This document shows positions 7,420 to 12,968 of a stretch of 12,968 bases of DNA, piece after piece (position 1 is the stretch's first letter; each line of letters opens with the position of its first letter). The translations under genes and the position numbers were made by a program. This DNA is from an uncultured Oscillospiraceae bacterium (GTDB taxonomy: Bacteria; Bacillota; Clostridia; Oscillospirales; Acutalibacteraceae). The stretch is taken from positions 1 through 12,968 of the forward strand of contig CABUYS010000032.1 of NCBI GenBank assembly GCA_902495835.1. The letters run 5' to 3'. Under the pieces are notes generated by a model that saw nothing but the letters and a program-made list of their open reading frames with translations, was not told where the DNA came from and made no database searches.

Positions 7420-7459
7420 TTAAATTACCTCCTGATTTTTAAATATGACAATATAAACC

Positions 7460-7477
7460 GTTCAGAAAACTCTGAAC
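7460..7477 (-). promoter_or_regulatory. Hairpin in the RNase J 5' untranslated region
   Basis: GTTCAGA (7460-7466) and TCTGAAC (7471-7477) form a perfect 7-bp stem with a 4-nt loop. It lies in the roughly 120-nt leader between the promoter and the RNase J ribosome binding site. No U-run follows, so it is not a terminator. It could influence mRNA stability or RNase-based autoregulation, which is inference only. Confidence 0.5.
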
Positions 7478-7548
7478 TCTACAATTAAAACAATTAAATT
7501 TATTCCGAACAAAAATAAAACTACTACCGTACACTAAACGTTAGTTTA

Positions 7549-7577
7549 ATTATAATTTATTTTTCACTCTGTGTCAA
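7549..7577 (-). promoter_or_regulatory. Consensus sigma-A promoter of the rnj-gdpP-rplI operon
   Basis: On the minus strand TTGACA (7572-7577) and TATAAT (7549-7554) are separated by exactly 17 bases, a perfect match to the vegetative sigma-A consensus. Transcription should begin near 7542. An inverted repeat ACTAA-ACG-TTAGT (7533-7545) covers the predicted start site and could bind a regulator. Confidence 0.85.
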
Positions 7578-7618
7578 CATGAGCCTCAGAATACAATATG
7601 TAAAAGGAGTCCTGCAAA

Positions 7619-8059
7619 ATGAAAAAAATAGATATTTATACCGATGGTGCATGTAGCGGTAATCCCGGTCCCGGGGGTTGGGGAGCGGTTTTAAGGTACA
7701 AAAATCATCAGAAAGAAATTTCAGGTTCAGAAAATAATACCACAAATAATCGTATGGAAATCACAGCTTTGATAAAAGCTTTAGAAATAGTCAAAGAGCC
7801 ATGTAACATAAAAGTATATACAGATTCAAAATATGTATGTGATTCAATAACAAAAGGATGGGCTTTGTCATGGAAAAATAAGAATTGGAAAAAAAGTGAC
7901 GGAAAACCTGCTCTCAATTCGGATCTATGGGAAAAACTTCTTTCTTTAATAAGTATTCACAATGTTGAATTTACTTGGATTAAAGGTCATGCAGGTCACC
8001 CCGAAAATGAACTTTGCGACAAGCTTGCAACAAGCGCTATAAAACAAGCTAAAGTATAA
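7619..8059 (+). CDS. rnhA: Ribonuclease HI
   Basis: RNase HI cuts the RNA strand of RNA-DNA hybrids (R-loops, primers). The 146-aa protein starts MKKIDIYTDGACSGNPGPGG and has every catalytic residue at nearly the Escherichia coli numbering: Asp9 (YTDGA), Glu47 (NNRMEI), Asp69 (YTDSKY), His124 (IKGHAGH) and Asp134 (NELCDKLA). The basic-protrusion segment GWALSWKNKNWKK (80-92) used for hybrid binding is present, which marks it as an RnhA-type rather than an archaeal-type enzyme. AAGGAG lies 9 nt before the ATG (7604-7609). The gene is divergent from RNase J and shares its upstream region; a TATAAT (7551-7556) on the plus strand overlaps the RNase J -10, with only a poor -35. No obvious terminator follows. 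Confidence 0.98.
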   Translation: MKKIDIYTDGACSGNPGPGGWGAVLRYKNHQKEISGSENNTTNNRMEITALIKALEIVKEPCNIKVYTDSKYVCDSITKGWALSWKNKNWKKSDGKPALNSDLWEKLLSLISIHNVEFTWIKGHAGHPENELCDKLATSAIKQAKV

Positions 8060-8125
8060 TGTTATATTCTTGTTCAAATATGTTAAATTACTGCTAAGAT
8101 ATAGAAATTTTACATTTAAATGGCT

Positions 8126-8131
8126 TATAAT
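8126..8131 (+). promoter_or_regulatory. Possible -10 element of the phosphatase gene
   Basis: A TATAAT lies 45 bases before the preferred ATG at 8177. The expected -35 position (8103-8108) is a poor match, so the gene may be weakly expressed or need an activator. The upstream ATG at 8120 overlaps this box, another reason to prefer the later start. Confidence 0.4.
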
Positions 8132-8176
8132 ACAGTGTGTCAAATCAAAATTATTTTTAATAAGGGGCTATTTAAA

Positions 8177-9151
8177 ATGTTAACAACGTATAAAGTGTAT
8201 GAAATATTTAGTGAGATTACATATCTCTCACTTCCTAGAGAAAGAATGACGGTAGAAACATTGGAAAGGAAGGAAAGAGATCGCTACCCACACACTGGTT
8301 CTGTCGGAGGACAAGGAAGAAGTAGACATAAAGAAAGAATGATAGAATCAACAGACGGTGAATATGTTCCTAAAAAAACAGAACTAACATATGGGAAAGA
8401 TAAAATTTTGGCAGATGTTAATATGTCTAAAGTTATAAAATTTGGTGGCTCCGGAGGAATGGAAGGACCCAAATTTTCTATTTTGGCAACTAACTGTCCT
8501 ATGCCCAAAGTTGGAATAGAAAGAACATCAAAAACTAGTATAGATCGTTTTTGGAATGTAGCTTTTAGCAGTGAAAGAGTAGATGGAATTGTTGTTTTAG
8601 GTGATGTAACAAAAGATGAAAGCATAATTGATTATTGGAGTGAGAGCAGCTCAACCGATCCTCGTTTTTACGACGAAGATAGCTTTTACCAAATAGAATC
8701 AACCAAGGAAGAAGAAGGCTCTGGTTATGTAAGATATAAAATAAAAATTTATGAAACAAAAGATTCTATACACTCCAAAACTATAAATCTTTGGCATTAT
8801 ACCAATTGGCCGGACGGAAAAACTCCTACAAACCCTTACGATTTTGAAAATTTTGTTGAAATGTTTGTGGGCAACAGAAAATTGATTGTTCATTGCAGTG
8901 CGGGTGTAGGAAGAACAGGTTTATTCGCGGCTTGCTTGGCCGCATTGAAACTAAGGCGCATTGGGGACAAAGCCAATCCTAAAGAACTTGTTGAATTTAT
9001 GAGAATAGCAAGAACCCGCATGGTTCATACAGCGGAACAATTTGATATGCTGTGCAAATTTGTAGCTAGAAATTGTTTGGGTGACGAAGTAGATTGGTGG
9101 AAAAAATTGTCGGAAGAAATAATTCGTGATATCTTCGACATGTACCGCTAA
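8177..9151 (+). CDS. Eukaryotic-type classical protein tyrosine phosphatase
   Basis: The 324-aa protein has the signature elements of the classical PTP fold in order. There is a DRYPHT pTyr-loop-like segment near 54-59, ADVNMSKV in place of DYINAS, and ILATNCPMP...IDRFWNVAF in place of the YIATQGPLP...FW segment. These are followed by a DESIIDYW E-loop region, NWPDGKTP (WPD loop with general acid Asp213), the P-loop HCSAGVGRTG (Cys240, Arg246) and HTAEQFDML (Q-loop Gln288). All catalytic residues are intact, so it should hydrolyse phosphotyrosine through a cysteinyl-phosphate intermediate. No signal peptide or membrane segment is visible. Bacterial members such as YopH and SptP are effectors injected into host cells, and a role of that kind is possible but unproven. 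I prefer ATG 8177 because AAGGGG lies upstream; ATG 8120 would add 19 residues without a ribosome binding site. No kinase gene is nearby. Confidence 0.93.
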   Translation: MLTTYKVYEIFSEITYLSLPRERMTVETLERKERDRYPHTGSVGGQGRSRHKERMIESTDGEYVPKKTELTYGKDKILADVNMSKVIKFGGSGGMEGPKFSILATNCPMPKVGIERTSKTSIDRFWNVAFSSERVDGIVVLGDVTKDESIIDYWSESSSTDPRFYDEDSFYQIESTKEEEGSGYVRYKIKIYETKDSIHSKTINLWHYTNWPDGKTPTNPYDFENFVEMFVGNRKLIVHCSAGVGRTGLFAACLAALKLRRIGDKANPKELVEFMRIARTRMVHTAEQFDMLCKFVARNCLGDEVDWWKKLSEEIIRDIFDMYR

Positions 9152-9210
9152 GAGTCGGATTATTAGATTTAAATACCTTACAAATTTAAAAAAGTTTTTA
9201 TAAATTTAAG

Positions 9211-9234
9211 CATAAACACTGTTTAGTATTTATG
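9211..9234 (+). terminator. Hairpin downstream of the phosphatase gene
   Basis: CATAAACACT and AGTATTTATG form a 10-bp stem with one mismatch and a 4-nt loop, 60 bases after the phosphatase stop codon. The tail is only TATTTA, so as an intrinsic terminator it is weak. The mismatch becomes a G-U pair on the minus strand, so it could instead act in the other direction. Confidence 0.35.
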
Positions 9235-9380
9235 TATTTACGCACCAAAAACATCACCTTAATTTATTTTGATGACTTAAACTTCATCATTATACTAGAA
9301 TTGGTGTTGCTTTACTTAAGTTCTAATCTCACGTGCATAGCGAGCGGTTTTTGGCGTAGCCCCTTGAGTTAAAACGTAAT
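9235..9380. other. Unexplained gene-free sequence between convergent genes
   Basis: This part of the 284-base gap between the phosphatase and dehydratase genes has no reading frame of note. The segment near 9330-9370 is clearly more GC-rich than other intergenic DNA here, and includes AGCGAGCGG and GGCGTAGCC. A TGATGA/TCATCA inverted repeat with an 8-nt loop lies near 9270-9290. It has the look of a structured RNA or the end of a lost mobile element, but I cannot assign it. Confidence 0.35.
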
Positions 9381-9427
9381 TAAAAAAGCCTCGAAAGATA
9401 AATACATTTCTTATCTTCCAAGGCTTT
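9379..9427 (-). terminator. Rho-independent terminator of the tsaB-rpiB-upp-dehydratase operon
   Basis: On the minus strand a 17-bp stem (arms 9411-9427 and 9385-9401, with two G-U pairs, outer part AAAGCCT/AGGCTTT) and a 9-nt loop are followed by TTTTTT. It starts 8 bases after the stop codon of the dehydratase gene. Confidence 0.9.
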
Positions 9428-9435
9428 ATATTTCA

Positions 9436-11301
9436 TTACATAGTGTGCGTAAAAGTTGGAACAATTTCTAAAATCTTTTTTTCTATTTTTTCATTGTTCT
9501 CAAAATCGCAAAGTTTACGTAATTCTTCCAGTTCCAAGCGTAAATGTTTGGCGTCAACTTTAATAGGATGTCCTATATAAATTTTCTTGTTTTCGGTTTT
9601 TTGAATTCCTTCTTCATCCATTAAAAGTTCTTCGTAAAGTTTTTCTCCCGGCCGCAGTCCTGTGTATTCGATCTTTATATCTTCGCCGGGGATAAACCCT
9701 GAAAGACGTATCAAATTTTCAGCCAAATCTTTTATTTTAACAGGAGCTCCCATATCCAAAACAAATATTTCTCCGCCCTTTGCAAGACCTCCTGCGGTAA
9801 GAACCAAAGAAACGGCTTCGGGAATAGTCATAAAATATCTTATTATCTCAGGGTGAGTTACGGTAACGGGGCCCATTTTTTTAATCTGTTCTTCAAAAAG
9901 AGGTATAACGGAACCATTTGAACCCAAAACATTACCGAAACGAACGGCTACAAATTCAGTTTCGCTTTCACGACTTTTCATTTGCACCAACATCTCGCAG
10001 ATGCGTTTCGTTGCTCCCATTACGTTCGTTGGATTAACAGCTTTATCGGTTGATATTTGAACAAACTTTTTAACTTTATACTTATCTGATAATTCCAAAA
10101 CATTGAGCGTTCCGAAAACATTGTTTTTTACTGCTTCTTCTATATTTTTTTCCATTAGAGGAACGTGTTTGTGAGCTGCTGCGTGAAATACTACATCTAT
10201 GTTCTCTTTTTCGAATACTTCTTCAAGTTCTTTTTTATCACATATGGTCGCAATCTCTACAGATAAGTTCAAATCATTTGAATATTTCATTTTGAGTTCT
10301 TGCTGTATTTCGTATGCATTATTTTCGTAAATATCCAAAATAATAAGCTTTCTGGGACTAAGCTTTGCTATCTGACGACATAGTTCAGAGCCTATCGAAC
10401 CACCGCCACCTGTTACCAAAATAGTTTTTCCTATTAAGTAATCGCCATATTGATTTTTATCAAAAATTATAGGCTCGCGGCCAAGCAGATCTTCAACTCT
10501 TATTTTACGTATAGCTGAAGATATAGAACTTCCTGAGGTAACCGTATCATAAATATTCGGTATAATTCGAACCTCAAGATTGGTTTTGGAACAAATATCA
10601 AGTATACGTCTTCTCTCAGAAGTGGATATTGAGTTAATGGAAAACAGTATTACTTCTACCTTGAATTTTTCACAAATTTCCGGAATTTTTTCTGTATCTC
10701 CTTCTATCTTTACACCCATAAGTTTACGACCAATTTTCTCTCCGTCGTCATCAACTATGGCAACAGGTAAATATTCACCTGAAGAATGCCTCGAAATCTC
10801 TCTAAGCACAAGAGCCGTAGAATCGCCGCCGCCAACTATAAGCATTCGTTTTTTATTTATCGTATCTTCGTTCGAAACATTGTCAATAAGACGATTAACT
10901 CGGTATAAAACCCTAAACATAAATATACTCAAAATGGAAGTTATAAGAAAAATAAAATACATTCGAGGACTCATTCTCGACGAACTTAACACCGTAACCA
11001 AGAAAAACAAAAGATTTGCACAAAATGTTGCGAAAGCGGCGTAAAAAAAATCTTCCGCTTCGGCATATCTCCATATTTTGTCATAAAGTTTAAACGCAAC
11101 AAAAACAATCGAAAAACATATGTTAACCGTCAAAAGATACTTAAGAAACAGACTGTCAACCGTAATAAATGTCAGACTGTTTTTGTTTATGGCAAAAGAA
11201 ATGTAAAACGATATATTCCATATAATAAAATCACAAAAAAACAGTGCGTATTTTCTGTAACGCTTAACAAATCGCCATATAGCGTCTTTTATACTTCCCA
11301 T
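9436..11301 (-). CDS. Membrane-bound nucleotide-sugar 4,6-dehydratase/epimerase (PglF/FlaA1/CapD type)
   Basis: Proteins of this type act on UDP-GlcNAc or related sugars, usually as the first step to bacillosamine-like or other deoxyamino sugars for surface glycans or protein glycosylation. The 621-aa protein has four membrane segments (about 19-38, 51-70, 83-105, 113-133). A first Rossmann-like CoA-binding domain follows, with LIVGGGDSTALVL near 154-166. The short-chain dehydrogenase domain has VTGGGGSIGSE (296-306) for NAD(P), FHAAAHKHVPLM (372-383) and ISTDKAVNPTNVMGATKR (416-433). Met428 replaces the usual catalytic Tyr of YxxxK, leaving Lys432; this substitution is typical of inverting and retaining 4,6-dehydratases such as FlaA1 and PglF. 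The C-terminus has LDMGAPVKI and TGLRPGEKLYEELL. The start has AAGGAA 11 nt upstream. It lies 34 bases after upp as the last gene of its operon. No other glycan genes are in view, so substrate and end product are open. Confidence 0.93.
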   Translation of the reverse strand: MGSIKDAIWRFVKRYRKYALFFCDFIIWNISFYISFAINKNSLTFITVDSLFLKYLLTVNICFSIVFVAFKLYDKIWRYAEAEDFFYAAFATFCANLLFFLVTVLSSSRMSPRMYFIFLITSILSIFMFRVLYRVNRLIDNVSNEDTINKKRMLIVGGGDSTALVLREISRHSSGEYLPVAIVDDDGEKIGRKLMGVKIEGDTEKIPEICEKFKVEVILFSINSISTSERRRILDICSKTNLEVRIIPNIYDTVTSGSSISSAIRKIRVEDLLGREPIIFDKNQYGDYLIGKTILVTGGGGSIGSELCRQIAKLSPRKLIILDIYENNAYEIQQELKMKYSNDLNLSVEIATICDKKELEEVFEKENIDVVFHAAAHKHVPLMEKNIEEAVKNNVFGTLNVLELSDKYKVKKFVQISTDKAVNPTNVMGATKRICEMLVQMKSRESETEFVAVRFGNVLGSNGSVIPLFEEQIKKMGPVTVTHPEIIRYFMTIPEAVSLVLTAGGLAKGGEIFVLDMGAPVKIKDLAENLIRLSGFIPGEDIKIEYTGLRPGEKLYEELLMDEEGIQKTENKKIYIGHPIKVDAKHLRLELEELRKLCDFENNEKIEKKILEIVPTFTHTM

Positions 11302-11335
11302 ACAATAACGTTTCCTTTTCTTAATAAATAAAACT

Positions 11336-11974
11336 TTATTTCGTTCCGAAAATCCTGTCCCCTGCGTCTCCGAGTCCCGGAACTATATATCCGTGATCAT
11401 TTAAGCCCTCATCTTTTGCCGCACAGTATATTTTTACATCGGGATGAGCTTGAATCAAAGCTTCCATACCTTGAGGAGAAGCTAAAATACACATAAATTT
11501 TATTGTTTTGGGATTTTGCTTTTTTATACTTGAAATTGCATCAATAGCAGAACCCCCGGTTGCAAGCATTGGATCAAGAACTATAACGTCGCGTTCACTT
11601 ATGTCACAAGGAAGTTTGCAGTAATATTCCACCGGACTTAAAGTTTCAGGGTCACGATAAAGTCCTATATGCCCTACTCTGGCAGTCGGAATCAAACTCA
11701 TAACTCCTTCGACCATTCCAAGTCCTGCCCTTAAGATAGGAATAAATGCCAGATGTCTTTCTGCCAATACTTTGGTTTTTGTGGTTGTAATCGGTGTTTC
11801 AACCTCAACTTCTTTCAGCGGCAAATCTCTTAGAGCTTCATAGCACATAAGACGAGTAACTTCACTTATAAGTTCACGAAATTCTTTTGAGCTTGTATTT
11901 TTATCTCTAAGCAAAGATATTTTATGCTGAATAAGCGGGTGATCCATTACCATAACATTTTTATTTTCTGACAT
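11336..11974 (-). CDS. upp: Uracil phosphoribosyltransferase
   Basis: Upp makes UMP from uracil and PRPP in pyrimidine salvage. The 212-aa protein is of normal length and begins with the family pattern MDHPLIQHKISLLRDKNTSSKEF shortened by a few residues of leader. LRAGLGMVEG (81-90) and the PRPP loop VLDPMLATGGSA (132-143) are intact, and the uracil-binding C-terminus reads GYIVPGLGDAGDRIFG (195-210). A strong AGGAGG lies 6-7 nt before the ATG and overlaps the end of rpiB. The 12-base gap to rpiB indicates one transcript. Confidence 0.98.
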   Translation of the reverse strand: MSENKNVMVMDHPLIQHKISLLRDKNTSSKEFRELISEVTRLMCYEALRDLPLKEVEVETPITTTKTKVLAERHLAFIPILRAGLGMVEGVMSLIPTARVGHIGLYRDPETLSPVEYYCKLPCDISERDVIVLDPMLATGGSAIDAISSIKKQNPKTIKFMCILASPQGMEALIQAHPDVKIYCAAKDEGLNDHGYIVPGLGDAGDRIFGTK

Positions 11975-11986
11975 TTTATTGTCCTC

Positions 11987-12436
11987 CTATCGATTTTTTT
12001 GAATTTTTTCTATATCTGTTATTTGCTCTACTCTTTTCTGATGCCTTCCTCCTTCAAAATCGGTGCTAAGAAAAGATTTTACGGTTTCCAAAACAGTATC
12101 CAAATCACTGTATCTTCCCCCTAGGCAAAGTACATTCGCGTCGTTGTGCTTTCTTGACATCGCAGCAAGTTCGGGGTCATAACACAAAGCAGCACGCACT
12201 CCGTTTACTTTGTTCGCCGCAATGGATACTCCTATTCCGCTGCCGCATACTATTATTCCCTTTTCGCTTTCTTTTTTTGCTACCGAATCGGCAACGGCTT
12301 TTGCAAATACAGGATAATCACACGATTCTTCACTGAAAGTGCCAACGTCTTTGAAATCTATGTTGTTTTCGGAAAAATACTTTTTTATTTCCTCTTTTGC
12401 TTTATACCCCGCGTGGTCAGAGCCTATTGCTATCAT
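11987..12436 (-). CDS. rpiB: Ribose-5-phosphate isomerase B
   Basis: RpiB interconverts ribose 5-phosphate and ribulose 5-phosphate in the non-oxidative pentose phosphate pathway, and some relatives act on allose or galactose phosphates. The 149-aa protein has GSDHAGYKAK at 5-14, VCGSGIG (63-69, with the catalytic-type Cys64), KHNDANVLCLGGR (96-108) and FEGGRHQKRV (127-136), all hallmarks of RpiB. There is no sign of a sugar-specific operon, so the ribose role is the best call. The AGGTGA ribosome binding site overlaps the tsaB stop codon, and 11 bases separate the two genes. Confidence 0.97.
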   Translation of the reverse strand: MIAIGSDHAGYKAKEEIKKYFSENNIDFKDVGTFSEESCDYPVFAKAVADSVAKKESEKGIIVCGSGIGVSIAANKVNGVRAALCYDPELAAMSRKHNDANVLCLGGRYSDLDTVLETVKSFLSTDFEGGRHQKRVEQITDIEKIQKNR

Positions 12437-12447
12437 TAATATTTCAC

Positions 12448-12968
12448 CTACACTTTCAATTTATTCTCATTTAAAAGTCTTTCGGCTTGTGGAATTCTTA
12501 TGTAACTCGGGTTTAATGAACACGCGTCATCGAAAATTCCGTTACTGTACATTTCTTGAGCCACCAGAGCAACGTTGGAGGATTTGATATACATATCTTT
12601 TTCGCCGATTAAACAGATATTTTCACAACCACAATCAGTTGCCATACTATTATAGCATATTACTCCGCCATCTCCAACAAATTGAACGACATTGTTTAAA
12701 TTTCGTAATTGTGCAATTAAATCTTCGACATAAACCGCTCTATCTTGAGTCTTTCTTATAATTTTTCCGTTTTTAACATCAAAAATGGCGTTGTAGACTC
12801 CTCCTCGGCGAGCATCCATACAAGCACACACAGTTTTATCGGATTTATCCGTATTAAGTACCAAAGCATAAAGCGACGAAACTCCTACACACGGTTTATT
12901 ATTTGCCAAAGCCATCGCTTTAACCGTGGAAAGTCCTATACGAAGGCCTGTAAAAGAGCCGGGGCCTA
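12448..12968 (-). CDS. tsaB: tRNA t6A biosynthesis protein TsaB (N-terminus cut by right window edge)
   Basis: TsaB is the partner of the TsaD catalytic subunit in threonylcarbamoyladenosine (t6A) formation at tRNA position 37. The frame stays open to the right edge, beyond the first internal Met at 12915. The 17 complete codons before that Met read GPGSFTGLRIGLSTVKA, the diagnostic TsaB motif. About 172 residues are present; a full TsaB has about 230, so roughly 55 N-terminal residues lie outside. Further support comes from NKPCVGVSSLYAL, CMDARRGGVYNAIF and the C-terminal NPSYIRIPQAERLL. It is the first gene visible of the tsaB-rpiB-upp-dehydratase run; tsaE often lies upstream but cannot be seen here. 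The lineage has lost the ASKHA-type active site, so TsaB itself is non-catalytic in known systems. Confidence 0.96.
   Translation of the reverse strand, partial: GPGSFTGLRIGLSTVKAMALANNKPCVGVSSLYALVLNTDKSDKTVCACMDARRGGVYNAIFDVKNGKIIRKTQDRAVYVEDLIAQLRNLNNVVQFVGDGGVICYNSMATDCGCENICLIGEKDMYIKSSNVALVAQEMYSNGIFDDACSLNPSYIRIPQAERLLNENKLKV

Noticed and set aside
8120..8176. Upstream ATG for the tyrosine phosphatase
   Set aside because: No ribosome binding site and it overlaps the TATAAT box; the ATG at 8177 has AAGGGG upstream.
9436..11301. Loss of catalytic Tyr in the dehydratase as a sign of inactivity
   Set aside because: Met in place of Tyr in the YxxxK motif is normal for the FlaA1/PglF/CapD group, so the enzyme is probably active.

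Overview
The window is AT-rich, with strong AAGGAG/AGGAGG ribosome binding sites, several GTG/TTG starts, a consensus sigma-A promoter and classic hairpin-plus-U-run terminators. With the gene set tsaB, rpiB, upp, RNase J, gdpP, rplI and an EndoA-type mazF, this points to a low-GC Gram-positive bacterium, most likely a clostridial Firmicute. I cannot name the species. Almost all genes lie on the minus strand. Only rnhA and a tyrosine phosphatase gene are on the plus strand.

Left part (1-2260): an accessory region. The left edge cuts through a gene, with no stop codon in the window, whose first 133 residues match the N-terminus of a contractile-tail sheath protein (phage tail, tailocin or contractile injection system). 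Upstream of it on the same strand is a 324-codon gene for a soluble, Lys-rich, strongly charged protein that I do not recognise. It has a good ribosome binding site and a C-terminal pair of short Leu-rich helices. Next comes mazF, an mRNA interferase with no antitoxin gene beside it. Bases 2247-2964 hold no convincing gene, only an unexplained terminator-like hairpin.

Middle (2965-7577): a minus-strand housekeeping operon, RNase J - gdpP - rplI. It starts at a consensus TTGACA-N17-TATAAT promoter and ends at a strong terminator right after rplI. It joins RNA decay, c-di-AMP breakdown and a ribosomal protein. RNase J uses a TTG start and gdpP probably does too.

Plus-strand pair (7619-9151): rnhA (RNase HI, all catalytic residues present), then a eukaryotic-type classical protein tyrosine phosphatase with intact WPD, HC(X5)R and Q-loop motifs and no signal peptide.

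Right part (9379-12968): a minus-strand operon tsaB (cut by the right edge) - rpiB - upp - membrane-bound nucleotide-sugar 4,6-dehydratase/epimerase (PglF/FlaA1/CapD type), ending at a strong terminator. It links tRNA t6A modification, pentose phosphate metabolism, uracil salvage and surface-glycan synthesis.

The parts most worth following up are the contractile-tail locus that continues leftward, the unknown charged protein beside it, and the eukaryotic-like phosphatase. Together they suggest, but do not prove, a bacterium that delivers proteins to other cells.
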